Below, piece by piece: positions 56,646 to 64,000 of a stretch of DNA of 64,000 nucleotides (the stretch's first letter is position 1; each line of letters begins with the position of its first letter). A program made the position numbers and the translations under genes. The notes beneath the pieces were generated by a model. The model made no database searches. It saw nothing but the letters and a program-made list of their open reading frames with translations, and was not told the DNA's origin. Source of the stretch: Insolitispirillum peregrinum (GTDB taxonomy: Bacteria; Pseudomonadota; Alphaproteobacteria; Rhodospirillales; Rhodospirillaceae); NCBI RefSeq assembly GCF_900156605.1, contig NZ_FTOA01000002.1:558001-622000 (forward strand). The letters are read 5' to 3'.

Positions 56646-57446
56646 TCAGGTGAGGCCGAGCACATCGAGCATGCTGTACAAACCCGGTGGGCGATCACCG
56701 CACCAGTGGGCGGCGCGGATGGCACCGTGCGCGAACAGGGCGCGTGAACTGGCCTTGTGGCTGAGTTCAAGCCGCTCGCCGTCGCTGGCAAAAATCACCG
56801 AGTGATCCCCGGCGACATCGCCACCCCGCAGGGTGGCAAAGCCGATGGTGCCGCTGTTGCGCGCACCGGTGTGACCATCGCGGACGGTTTCCTTCAAGGC
56901 ATCCAGCGGCTGCCCCCGCCCGGCGGCAGCGGCTTCCCCCAGTCCGAGGGCGGTGCCGGAAGGCGCATCGACCTTGTGGCGGTGATGCATCTCGACGATT
57001 TCGATGTCGTAATCCGGCCCCAGTGTGGCGGCAACCTGCCGGGTGAGGGCGATCAGCACCGAAACGCCGGGGCTGAGGTTCGGGGTGTAGATCACCGGGA
57101 CGCTGCGCGCCGCATCGAACACCGCCTGCTGCTGTTGCGCATTCAGGCCGGTGGTGGCCACCACCAGCGCAGTTCCATGGCGGGCGGCCAGTGCGGCATG
57201 GTGGGCCGTTGCGGCAGGGGATGAGCAGTCAATGACCACGCTGGCCCGTGCCATCACCCGCGCCGGGTCGGTGTCCACCGTCAGCCCCAGCGGGTCAGCT
57301 CCAACCAGTCGGCCAAGGTCCTGTCCGGCAAGGGTGCTGTTCGGCGAGCCGCTGCCCCCGGCAATCAGCGAGCGGTGATGCTGCACCAGATGGGTCAGGA
57401 TCATCTGCCCCATCCGGCCAGTGCAGCCCAGAATGCCGATGCTCAT
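56646..57446 (-). CDS. DapB-like dihydrodipicolinate reductase, diverged tandem copy
   Basis: A 266-residue paralogue of the next gene, same strand and length. It keeps the N-terminal GCTGRMGQM loop, EIVEMHHRHKVDAPSGTALGLG (active-site His/His/Lys and GT), GDHSVIFASDGERLELSHKASSRALFA and the terminal GLYSMLDVLGL. It departs from the family at DCSSP (for DFTAP), VVATTGL (for GTTG, an NAD(P)H-binding motif) and PNLSPGVSV (for PNMSVGVN). Inference: catalytically altered or specialised copy. It follows the other dapB by 59 bases on the same strand. Confidence 0.85.
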   Translation of the reverse strand: MSIGILGCTGRMGQMILTHLVQHHRSLIAGGSGSPNSTLAGQDLGRLVGADPLGLTVDTDPARVMARASVVIDCSSPAATAHHAALAARHGTALVVATTGLNAQQQQAVFDAARSVPVIYTPNLSPGVSVLIALTRQVAATLGPDYDIEIVEMHHRHKVDAPSGTALGLGEAAAAGRGQPLDALKETVRDGHTGARNSGTIGFATLRGGDVAGDHSVIFASDGERLELSHKASSRALFAHGAIRAAHWCGDRPPGLYSMLDVLGLT

Positions 57447-57505
57447 CGGGGTTTCATCCCTGAAAAGAAGGGGAGGGGGCGTATTGGCCCCCTTCTGACA
57501 AAGGC

Positions 57506-58306
57506 TCAGGCGAGGCCAAGCACGTCGAGCATGCTGTACAGACCCGCCGGACGACCATTGCACCACTGGGCGGCGCGCACGGCCCCCCGGGCAAAGATCG
57601 CGCGCGAGCTGGCCTTGTGAGTCAGCTCGACCCGTTCGCCTTCGCTGGCAAAGATCACCGTGTGGTCGCCGACCACATCGCCGCCGCGCAGGGTGGCAAA
57701 GCCGATCTTGCCGGCTTCGCGGGCGCCGGTGTGACCGTCACGGACGGTTTCCTTCACCGCATCCAGCGCCACACCCCGGCCCGCCGCTGCGGCACGGCCC
57801 AGACCCAGCGCAGTGCCCGACGGAGCATCGACCTTGTGACGGTGGTGCATTTCAACGATTTCGATATCGTAATCAATGCCGAGGGTGGCGGCGACCTTTT
57901 GCGTCAGCGCGAACAGCAGGTTGACGCCGACACTCATGTTCGGCGCAAACACCACCGGCACGCTTTTGGCGGCCTCGTCGAGGGCGCTCTGGTGACTGGC
58001 GCTCAGGCCGGTGGTGCCGACGATCAGCGCGGTGTTGTGCTTGGCCGCCAGCGCCGCATGGGCAACGGTGGCGTCGGGGGCGGTGAAGTCAATCACCGCG
58101 TCGGCGGCGGCAAACACCGCCTCGGCATCGTCGCTTACCGTGATTCCCAGCGGAGTCGGGCCGATCAACAGGCCGATGTCGCTGCCGATTTCCGGCGCTC
58201 CGCTCGGGCCGGTTCCGCCGATCAGCTGGCAGCCATCGGCGGCCTGAACTTCGGTTAACAGCATTCGGCCCATCCGGCCAGCGCAGCCCACAATGGCAAT
58301 CTTCAT
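57506..58306 (-). CDS. dapB: 4-hydroxy-tetrahydrodipicolinate reductase
   Basis: A 266-residue NAD(P)H-dependent enzyme of DAP/lysine synthesis. Rossmann loop VGCAGRMGRM, DFTAPDATVAHAALAAKHNTALIVGTTGLS, APNMSVGVNLLFAL, EIVEMHHRHKVDAPSGTALGLG and GHTGAREAGKIGFATLRGGDVVGDHTVIFA: all expected motifs are intact. This copy is therefore taken as the working enzyme. The ATG at 58306 fits the family start. It lies between the NDUFA9-like gene upstream and the diverged dapB copy downstream, probably in one operon. Confidence 0.95.
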   Translation of the reverse strand: MKIAIVGCAGRMGRMLLTEVQAADGCQLIGGTGPSGAPEIGSDIGLLIGPTPLGITVSDDAEAVFAAADAVIDFTAPDATVAHAALAAKHNTALIVGTTGLSASHQSALDEAAKSVPVVFAPNMSVGVNLLFALTQKVAATLGIDYDIEIVEMHHRHKVDAPSGTALGLGRAAAAGRGVALDAVKETVRDGHTGAREAGKIGFATLRGGDVVGDHTVIFASEGERVELTHKASSRAIFARGAVRAAQWCNGRPAGLYSMLDVLGLA

Positions 58307-58428
58307 GGTGATCCCTCTTGGTGACGGAAAAGCAGACGTAGGGGGGCGGGGGGGAGGTAAAACGCACTGCGGCCCGCAATCGTCGGATTGCGAGCCGCGG
58401 CGAACCACTCCCCGGTGACGGGAAGCGG

Positions 58429-59448
58429 TCAGGCGTGTTTTTTGCCCAGACGGCGAATCTGCCGGTGCAGCGGACGGAACCGGTCGATATAGCTGGGAAT
58501 GACCGCTTCAACGGATTCCGGCTCGATGCCCAGATCCTTCAGGCCCGGGCAGGCCCCGGTCAGGATGTTGTCGCTTTGCAGCAGGGCAACCTGATCGGGG
58601 GTCAGCGGCGGGTTGGGCAGGAACTGCAGGAACATCGCCTGAATTTTCGCCAGCCACATCGGGGCGGGCAGGACCAGACGGTTGCGGCGGGTTTCGCGCG
58701 ACACCTGTTCCATCACTTCGCGCAGGGAATAGGTGCGCGGGCCACCCAGTTCATAGGTCTTGCCGGCCATTGCCGGGTCCTTCAGGGCCTTGACGATCGC
58801 TTTGGCGACGTCACCGACGTAGACCGGCTGGAACTTCGGGCCACCGGCACCGTAGAAATCCACCGCCGTGCCGCCGTTGGGGCTGGTCTTCAGGCCGGGG
58901 GCATCCTTGCAGAAGTACACCAGCACCGGCAGCAGGCGGGCCATCGCACCAAAGCGGTTATAGAAACCGTCTTCCGGCCCGAAGATCACCGACGGGCGAA
59001 CGATGGTGGCCGACGGGAAGGCAGCACGGACGCGCTGTTCGCCTTCGGCCTTGCTGCGGGCATAGCGTGACGGGCTGGAGCTGGACGCCCCCAGCGCACT
59101 CATCTGCACAAAGGTCTTCACGCCAGCGGCCTTGGCGGCTTCGGCGACCAGCGCGGCACCGTCGGCATGAATCGCCTGAAAGCTGGCCTTGCCGCTTTCA
59201 TGCAGGATACCGACCAGATTGATCACCACGTCGGCCCCGGCGCAGGCGCGCTTGATCGACTCGGGGTTCAGCAGGCTGGCGGGCACCGGGGTGATTTGCC
59301 CCAGATCGCCCAGCGGCTTCAGAAACTTGGCGCCTTCCGGGTCGCGCACGGCCACGCGCACGCGCCATCCTTCGTCCGCCAGCTGATTGACAAGATGGCG
59401 TCCGACGAAACCGGACCCACCAAAGACGGTAATAAGGCGTTCAGCCAT
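58429..59448 (-). CDS. Complex I NDUFA9-like NAD(P)-binding protein
   Basis: A 339-residue atypical short-chain dehydrogenase. Rossmann motif LITVFGGSGFVGRHLVNQLADEGWRVRVAVRDP, VINLVGILHESGKASFQAIH, FVQMSALGASSSSPSRYARSKAEGE (Y-x3-K), IVRPSVIFGPEDGFYNRF and TYELGGPRTYSLREVM. In alphaproteobacteria and mitochondria this family is tied to complex I (NDUFA9). No nuo genes lie in the window. Start taken at the ATG 59448; a GTG four codons earlier is open. Upstream of dapB on the same strand. Confidence 0.85.
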   Translation of the reverse strand: MAERLITVFGGSGFVGRHLVNQLADEGWRVRVAVRDPEGAKFLKPLGDLGQITPVPASLLNPESIKRACAGADVVINLVGILHESGKASFQAIHADGAALVAEAAKAAGVKTFVQMSALGASSSSPSRYARSKAEGEQRVRAAFPSATIVRPSVIFGPEDGFYNRFGAMARLLPVLVYFCKDAPGLKTSPNGGTAVDFYGAGGPKFQPVYVGDVAKAIVKALKDPAMAGKTYELGGPRTYSLREVMEQVSRETRRNRLVLPAPMWLAKIQAMFLQFLPNPPLTPDQVALLQSDNILTGACPGLKDLGIEPESVEAVIPSYIDRFRPLHRQIRRLGKKHA

Positions 59449-59669
59449 GGTCCCGCACACTCCCTGACACTACGCATTTGGGTGGGCGAAAACTGGCATA
59501 ACCAACGGCACTGTGCAAGCGTTGGCGCAGGGGACGCGGAAAATCGTGCCCGTTCGGCCTTTTGCATGGGGCGATAAAAAAGAGATTGACGGGGGAGGAA
59601 TAGTTCCTTACAAACCGCCTTCACCGCAGTCCAGCGGCACCGGCAACGGTGGAACGGACCGAACCACCT

Positions 59670-59756
59670 GCCCAGGTGGCGGAATTGGTAGACGCGCAGG
59701 TTTCAGGTACCTGTGGCAGAAATGTCGTGGAAGTTCGAGTCTTCTCCTGGGCACCA
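59670..59756 (+). tRNA. tRNA-Leu(CAG), copy 1
   Basis: 87 nt including the encoded CCA. Acceptor GCCCAGG / CCTGGGC; D-arm GTGGCGGAATTGGTAGACGC; anticodon stem CAGGT / ACCTG with loop TTCAGGT, anticodon CAG; a long variable arm typical of Leu tRNAs; T-loop GTTCGAGTC. Identical to copy 2. Confidence 0.95.
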
Positions 59757-59808
59757 TCGGCTTGGTAAAGCTCCGCACAGCGGCTCTTCACCAAGCCGAT
59801 TTTTTTTG
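59756..59808 (+). terminator. Terminator of tRNA-Leu copy 1
   Basis: Perfect 11-bp stem ATCGGCTTGGT (59756-59766) / ACCAAGCCGAT (59790-59800), followed by TTTTTTT. It starts at the last base of the CCA end. Confidence 0.9.
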
Positions 59809-59929
59809 GCCTGACGGCTGTCGTAATCTTTCTTTAAAAAAACAGCTTGACGGCCTTGGGGTAATCCCTTACAAACCGCCTCCACCGCAGTCCAGCGGCA
59901 CCGGCAACGGTGGAACGGACCGACCACCT

Positions 59930-60016
59930 GCCCAGGTGGCGGAATTGGTAGACGCGCAGGTTTCAGGTACCTGTGGCAGAAATGTCGTGGAAGTTCGAGT
60001 CTTCTCCTGGGCACCA
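59930..60016 (+). tRNA. tRNA-Leu(CAG), copy 2
   Basis: Base-for-base the same 87 nt as copy 1 (59670-59756), with anticodon CAG and encoded CCA. CTG is a very frequent Leu codon in the genes of this window, so extra copies of this tRNA make sense. Confidence 0.95.
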
Positions 60017-60068
60017 TCGGCTTGGTAAAGCTCCGCACAGCGGCTCTTCATCAAGCCGATTTTTTTTG
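60016..60068 (+). terminator. Terminator of tRNA-Leu copy 2
   Basis: Same hairpin as copy 1 with one mismatch in the stem (ATCGGCTTGGT / ATCAAGCCGAT), followed by TTTTTTT. Confidence 0.85.
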
Positions 60069-60137
60069 CTCTGATGGCCACCGTGATCGGGCATCATGGC
60101 CCGAGCTGTCTTTGCCGTGAACAGAACCGGGGGCTTC

Positions 60138-60752
60138 ATGACCATTCATTATCATCAGGGCGACCTGCCCGATGGCCTGACCTTTCAGGGCGCGATTGCC
60201 GTTGATACCGAAACCATGGGCCTGTCACTGGTGCGCGACCGTCTGTGCGTGGTGCAGTTGTCGGCCGGGGATGGCGATGCCCATGTGGTGCAGGTCGGCG
60301 GTGTTTACGGTTATGACTGCCCGAACCTGAAACGGGTGCTGGGCGACCAGAGCCTGCTGAAGATTTTCCACTATGCCCGTTTCGACGTGGCGCAGATCAA
60401 ACACCGGCTGGGGGTTGATGCGACTCCGCTGTATTGCACCAAGATTGCCAGCAAGCTGACCCGCACCAACACCGAAAGCCACGGGCTGAAGGTGCTGTGT
60501 TCCCAGTTGCTGGGGGTGGAGCTGTCAAAGGAACAGCAAAGCTCTGACTGGGGCGCGGAAAGCCTGAGCGAGCAGCAACTGGCCTATGCGGCGTCGGATG
60601 TTCTGTATCTGCACCGGCTGAAAGAGGTCTTTGACCGCTTGCTGGTGCGCGAAGGGCGGGCGGCACTGGCGCAGGCCTGTTTTGATTTCCTGCCGACGCG
60701 GGCGATGCTCGATTTGCAGGATTGGGAAGGTCAGGACATTTTCAGTCACTGA
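60138..60752 (+). CDS. Ribonuclease D-like 3'-5' exonuclease (DEDDy)
   Basis: A 204-residue exonuclease with the DEDDy core only: AIAVDTETMGLSLVRDRLCVVQL (DE), IFHYARFDVAQIKHRLG (D), and QLAYAASDVLYLHRL (Y-x3-D). It lacks the HRDC domain of full-length RNase D, as in the short alphaproteobacterial type. GLKVLCSQLLGVELSKEQQSSDW is typical. Likely role: 3' trimming of structured RNA such as tRNA; the tRNA genes next to it may be coincidental. The ATG at 60138 follows GGGGG; an ATG at 60096 is also in frame. Confidence 0.9.
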   Translation: MTIHYHQGDLPDGLTFQGAIAVDTETMGLSLVRDRLCVVQLSAGDGDAHVVQVGGVYGYDCPNLKRVLGDQSLLKIFHYARFDVAQIKHRLGVDATPLYCTKIASKLTRTNTESHGLKVLCSQLLGVELSKEQQSSDWGAESLSEQQLAYAASDVLYLHRLKEVFDRLLVREGRAALAQACFDFLPTRAMLDLQDWEGQDIFSH

Positions 60753-60920
60753 TGGTGGCACTTGGTGTCGGGGTCTTGCCTGTTGGCAGAACCCGGTTTC
60801 AGGGCGGCTGTGTCCAGCTCATATGGCGTTGGCACCGCTGCGGGAGTACTGCTATCTTGCGTCGCCCGTGGCGGACCCCCATAGAAAGGGGTCTTCCTTG
60901 CTGATCCTGTAGAAGAGCTT

Positions 60921-61958
60921 TTGACCGTGACCTCAGACGCCCCCCGCCTTTCCGACAGCCTGCCGACCGTTCCACCGGTTCCCGATGATGCGTTCAGTGC
61001 CGCCGAACGGGATGTGATCCTGACCTCGGCGCGCAACACGCTGGCTCTCGAGGCCACGGCGCTGACCACCATGGCCGCTGAACTGGGGCGGGAGTTCCTT
61101 GCCGCGCTGGCGCTGATGGAGCGGGCGCAGGGACGGGTGGTGGTGTCCGGGATGGGGAAATCCGGTCATATCGGCACCAAAATTGCGGCAACGCTGGCCT
61201 CGACCGGGACGCCGTCGTTCTTTGTCCATCCCGCCGAAGCCAGCCATGGCGATCTGGGGATGGTGACCACACAGGACGTGGTGCTGGCGATCTCCAACTC
61301 GGGGGAAACCAGCGAACTGTCGGACATTATTGCCTTTACCCGCCGCTTTGCCATTCCGCTGGTGGCGATCACCAGCCGGGCAGGCAGCACGCTGGCGCAG
61401 GCGGCGGATGTGGCGCTGGTGTTGCCGGCGGTGGCCGAAGCCTGTCCGCACGGTTTGGCCCCGACCACCTCGACCACGGCAACGCTGGCTCTGGGTGATG
61501 CGCTGGCGGTGGCGTTGCTGGAACGGCGCGGCTTTTCGGCATCGGATTTCCGCCTGTTCCATCCCGGTGGCAAGCTGGGCAAGCGCCTGCAAAAGGTCGC
61601 CGACCTGATGCATGGGGCCGAGGCTCTGCCCCTGTGCGCGCCGACGGTGACGATGGCCGAAGCCCTGCTGGTAATGACCAGCAAGAGTTTCGGTTGCGTC
61701 GGGGTGGTGGAAAACGATCAACTGGTCGGGATCATCACCGATGGCGATTTGCGCCGCCATATGGCCCCGGACCTGCCGGGAAAGGCGGTGGGGGCGGTGA
61801 TGACGCGCGGGCCGAAATCGGTCACACCAACGTTGATGGCTGCCGAAGCCCTGCACATCATGAATGCGTCCAAGGTAACCAGCCTGTTCGTGGTTGAGAA
61901 TGGCAAGCCGGTTGGTATCCTGCATATTCATGATTTGCTGCGGGCTGGCCTTGTATGA
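60921..61958 (+). CDS. kdsD: Arabinose-5-phosphate isomerase (KdsD/KpsF)
   Basis: A 345-residue enzyme making D-arabinose 5-phosphate for KDO, the LPS core sugar. SIS domain: GRVVVSGMGKSGHIGTKIAATLASTGTPSFFVHPAEASHGDLGM, then ISNSGETSELSDII. Two CBS domains follow (VADLMHGAEALPL; AVMTRGPKSVTPT) with GIITDGDLRRHM. The start is TTG at 60921 or, two codons on, GTG at 60927, which has better spacing to AGAAGAG. It overlaps lptC by 4 bases, forming the kdsD-lptC-lptA-lptB operon. Confidence 0.94.
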   Translation: MTVTSDAPRLSDSLPTVPPVPDDAFSAAERDVILTSARNTLALEATALTTMAAELGREFLAALALMERAQGRVVVSGMGKSGHIGTKIAATLASTGTPSFFVHPAEASHGDLGMVTTQDVVLAISNSGETSELSDIIAFTRRFAIPLVAITSRAGSTLAQAADVALVLPAVAEACPHGLAPTTSTTATLALGDALAVALLERRGFSASDFRLFHPGGKLGKRLQKVADLMHGAEALPLCAPTVTMAEALLVMTSKSFGCVGVVENDQLVGIITDGDLRRHMAPDLPGKAVGAVMTRGPKSVTPTLMAAEALHIMNASKVTSLFVVENGKPVGILHIHDLLRAGLV

Positions 61959-62848
61959 AAAAAAACATCCCCCGTTCCGAGCCGACCGTCACGCGGCCTG
62001 TGCCGCCTGACGCTGCTGCCCTGACCCCGGAAACGGTGTCGGAGCCGCAGCTGTTGGTTGCCCGGGAAGAGGGACTGGCTGGCCGCACATCACCGGGTGT
62101 TCAGCGGATCACTGTCGACATCAAAAGCGGCGCGGACGCCGGGGGCGGCCGGTCGTGGTCGGGGCGTTACAGTCGTTTTGTGTCGCTGGCCAAGGTGGTG
62201 TTTCCGGCGACGGCGGTGGTCTTGACGGCGGCGGTGGTGCTGTGGCCGCAGATGCAAAAGGTTGGCGAAGAGGCCTTTGCCATTACCTTTGCCAACGTTG
62301 GTGATCAGGTGCGGGAAAGCCAGCAGCTGGTCAATGCGCGCTATTACGGCAGCGATGATCAGCGACAGGCCTATTCCGTTACCGCCGATCTGGCCGAAGA
62401 AACAGCGCCGGGGTCGCGGGTGGTCGAGCTGTCGCATCCGCAGGCGGACATGACCCTGAAAGACGGTGCATGGCTGATGCTGGGGGCCAATAGCGGACTG
62501 TTTTATCAGGAAAAGAACGTTCTGACCCTGAGCGGAAACGTCAGCCTGTACCACGACGGCGGCTATGAAATGCATACCGAGGGGGCCGAAATCCTGCTGC
62601 GCGACGGCATCGCGCAAGGATCCCGGCAGGTCAGCGGACAAGGACCGTTCGGGTCGCTGGATGGCGAAGGCTTTATCGTCAATCAGAAAGAGCGCACCGT
62701 GCAGGTGACTGGCAAGTCCCGCCTGTTGTTGCGGGGTGGCGAGGAAACCGAGGCTGTACCGGTTGCTCCGGTCCCCCCCGCTGCCAAGGCAAAAGGGTCT
62801 TCGTCGGGGCACAAGGGCAATGACAAGGCGGCAGGGAAGAAACAATGA
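61955..62848 (+). CDS. lptC: LPS export protein LptC
   Basis: A 297-residue bitopic protein of the Lpt bridge. A long cytosolic N-terminus (about 75 residues), one TM at VVFPATAVVLTAAVVLWP, then the LptC jelly-roll: QLVNARYYGSDDQRQAYSVTADLAEE, VVELSHPQADMTLKDGAWLML, LTLSGNVSLYHDGGYEMHTEGAEI, and VSGQGPFGSLDGEGFIVNQKERTVQVTGKSRL. The basic Pro-rich tail is odd but outside the fold. ATGA overlaps on both sides couple it to kdsD and lptA. Confidence 0.9.
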   Translation: MKKNIPRSEPTVTRPVPPDAAALTPETVSEPQLLVAREEGLAGRTSPGVQRITVDIKSGADAGGGRSWSGRYSRFVSLAKVVFPATAVVLTAAVVLWPQMQKVGEEAFAITFANVGDQVRESQQLVNARYYGSDDQRQAYSVTADLAEETAPGSRVVELSHPQADMTLKDGAWLMLGANSGLFYQEKNVLTLSGNVSLYHDGGYEMHTEGAEILLRDGIAQGSRQVSGQGPFGSLDGEGFIVNQKERTVQVTGKSRLLLRGGEETEAVPVAPVPPAAKAKGSSSGHKGNDKAAGKKQ

Positions 62849-63732
62849 GCGGGAAAAACTCCAGACTCGCATGGACCACAGCGATGCTGCTGGGGGCCGC
62901 GGTCATCGGCTGGTCGGTGAGCGGTGGTGCGGCCGGGCTGGACATGGGCGGCGAGTCCGGCAACGGGCCGATCGAAGTGCTGGCCGATAACGGCATCGAG
63001 TGGCAGCAAGGTCAGCAACGCTTTATCGCCCGTGGCAACGCGGTGGCATCGCGCAATGGGGTTTCGGTCTATGCCGACGAGCTGATCGCCTATTACCGCT
63101 CGGGCGGTGACGCTGCTCCGGCGGCCCCCGCCACAGCCTCCGGGGCAGACGCTCCGATGGGGGCGGGCAGCAACATCACCCGTATCGAAGCCAACGGGTC
63201 GGTGCGGATCGTCTCGGCGACCGAAACGGCCAGCGGCTCGCAGGCCACCTATAATGTCGACAGCGGCAAAATGGTGCTGACCAACGCCCATGGACCGGTG
63301 ACGCTGGTGACGCCCAAGGAAACGATCACCGCCCGTGATGCGCTGGAATATGATGTGCGGACCCAGATTGCGGTTGCCCGTGGCAAGGCCCAGATGGTGC
63401 AGGGAACCCGCACCCTGAATGCCGATCTGCTGACCGCCCACATGACGCAAACCAACGGAAAAACCGAGCTTGAAACCGTTGATGCGACTGGAGGGGTTGT
63501 CATTGCAACCGATAAGGAAACGGCACGCGGATCGCAAGGCAAATACAATGCCAAAACAGGTATCGCAACCCTGACCGGTTCGGTTACACTGACGCGCGGC
63601 GACAGTGTCCTGAATGGCGGGGTCGCGACTGTGAACATGAAAACCGGTATCAGCACTCTGACTGGCGGCGGGGCCGAAGGCGGCAAGGCACGGGCGATTA
63701 TCGCCCCGAACAAAATTCCTGCCGCACAATAG
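62845..63732 (+). CDS. lptA: LPS transport periplasmic protein LptA (OstA-like)
   Basis: A 295-residue exported protein. An N-terminal signal sequence (TTAMLLGAAVIGWSVSGGAAG), then OstA-like beta-strand repeats: IEVLADNGIEWQQGQQRFIARGNAVASRNGVSVYADELIAYY, ATYNVDSGKMVLTNAHGPVTL, and GKYNAKTGIATLTGSVTLTRGDSVLNGG. LptA chains span the periplasm to carry LPS. Larger than E. coli LptA because of an extra strand set and an Ala-rich loop near residue 90. Overlaps lptC by 4 bases. Confidence 0.92.
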   Translation: MSGKNSRLAWTTAMLLGAAVIGWSVSGGAAGLDMGGESGNGPIEVLADNGIEWQQGQQRFIARGNAVASRNGVSVYADELIAYYRSGGDAAPAAPATASGADAPMGAGSNITRIEANGSVRIVSATETASGSQATYNVDSGKMVLTNAHGPVTLVTPKETITARDALEYDVRTQIAVARGKAQMVQGTRTLNADLLTAHMTQTNGKTELETVDATGGVVIATDKETARGSQGKYNAKTGIATLTGSVTLTRGDSVLNGGVATVNMKTGISTLTGGGAEGGKARAIIAPNKIPAAQ

Positions 63733-63788
63733 GCCGCGCAATAGGCCGAATGGCAAATGTCATCGGGCCATCGGCTGTGGTACAGCAG

Positions 63789-63804
63789 TGTTGGTAACCC
63801 AACA
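63789..63804. promoter_or_regulatory. Inverted repeat upstream of lptB
   Basis: Perfect palindrome TGTTGG-TAAC-CCAACA, 17 bases before the lptB ATG, followed by a GGTATAAG that resembles a -10 element. Candidate operator or mRNA hairpin. Inference only. Confidence 0.35.
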
Positions 63805-63821
63805 ATGGTATAAGCAGACCG

Positions 63822-64000
63822 ATGAGTGCTCTTTCACCCGATACGTCCGTGCCTGCACCCGGCGACCCGGCTGTTGCCAGCCCCCGCGACGGTCTTGAAA
63901 ATGCAGGCAGCGGGTTGAAAGTGAAGAACATCGGTAAACGCTATAAGCGCCGTCCAGTGTTGCGTGATGTGTCCCTGTCCGTTCGGCGGGGCGAAGCCGT
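63822..64000 (+). CDS. lptB: LPS export ABC transporter ATPase LptB, N-terminal part (cut by window end)
   Basis: 59 codons visible from the ATG at 63822. After about 32 non-conserved residues (MSALSPDTSVPAPGDPAVAS and on) the family sequence begins: LKVKNIGKRYKRRPVLRDVSLSVRRGEAV, the LptB start just before Walker A. The N-terminal extension is longer than usual. No strong ribosome-binding site precedes the ATG. Follows lptA by 89 bp and continues beyond 64000. Confidence 0.88.
   Translation, partial: MSALSPDTSVPAPGDPAVASPRDGLENAGSGLKVKNIGKRYKRRPVLRDVSLSVRRGEA

Larger units (their letters stand above)
59605..60068. repeat. Tandem duplication covering leader, tRNA-Leu and terminator
   Basis: The segment from about CCTTACAAACCGCC (59610) to ATTTTTTTTG (59808) occurs again from about 59868 to 60068, offset by about 260 bases. 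Besides the tRNA, the leader (GCAGTCCAGCGGCACCGGCA and on) and the terminator hairpin are duplicated with only a few base changes. Confidence 0.9.

Noticed and set aside
59670-60016. tRNA-Leu pair as an integration site with att duplication
   Set aside because: The duplicated unit includes leader and terminator, and no integrase or foreign genes lie between or beside the copies. A plain tandem duplication explains it.

Overview
The window is a GC-rich chromosomal segment of a free-living alphaproteobacterium, most likely of the Rhodospirillales/Rhodospirillaceae type. This rests on the split F1 ATP synthase operon atpHAGDC next to priA and a transaldolase-DUF484-xerC cluster, a PHB gene cluster (phaB, phaA, a PHA synthase-like protein, PhaR), MJ0042/DUF3426 and DUF2336 proteins, a complex I NDUFA9-like protein, and palindromic intergenic repeats of the alphaproteobacterial kind. 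Genes are dense on both strands. Nearly all are housekeeping or cell-envelope genes. The species cannot be named from the sequence.

Layout. 1-4.8 kb: tail of a YbjQ-like gene, a zinc-ribbon membrane protein, then ftsE-ftsX-ydcF-plsC. 5-10.3 kb (minus): secA, and an SGNH protein with an MBOAT O-acyltransferase. 10.5-14.2 kb: parvulin foldase, argJ, and a GNAT-Nudix fusion. 14.4-21.2 kb: a hemerythrin-receiver fusion, a MoaB/CinA-like protein, and a three-gene minus-strand operon of a diguanylate cyclase, a DUF2336 protein and an SH3-like protein. 21.5-28.4 kb: dapD, dapE, a PAS histidine kinase, queA-tgt and a lone cNMP-binding protein. 28.4-31.9 kb: an AraC gene cut to its last ~37 codons, joined to a two-gene island of lower GC (an unknown protein with an HEPN-like RDRLGLGH motif, then a TPR protein). 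31.97-37.1 kb: PHB metabolism. 37.6-41.3 kb: an XRE regulator, a DMT exporter, a methyltransferase, a low-molecular-weight tyrosine phosphatase and a sirtuin. 41.4-47.8 kb: porin, xerC-DUF484-transaldolase, priA. 48.2-53.2 kb: atpHAGDC. 53.8-59.4 kb: a ferritin-like protein, nth, an adenylate cyclase, two tandem dapB genes and an NDUFA9-like protein. 59.6-60.1 kb: a tandem duplication of tRNA-Leu(CAG) with its terminator. 60.1-64 kb: an RNase D-like exonuclease and the LPS supply/transport operon kdsD-lptC-lptA-lptB (lptB cut by the window end).

Themes. Three DAP/lysine pathway genes are present (dapD, dapE, and dapB twice). Envelope building is prominent (FtsEX, SecA, PlsC, foldase, Lpt, porin). 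Cyclic nucleotide signalling appears as a GGDEF protein, a class III adenylate cyclase and a cNMP-binding protein. PHB genes flank their regulator.

The most unusual content is (i) the two-gene accessory island that ends a broken AraC gene, and (ii) a mosaic of palindromic intergenic elements. One element family looks MITE-like, with terminal inverted repeats around a hairpin-rich core. Copies are nested inside one another, sit mostly at gene 3' ends, and supply the stop codons of plsC, argJ, tgt and phaA. All calls were made by reading the sequence; no database search was run.
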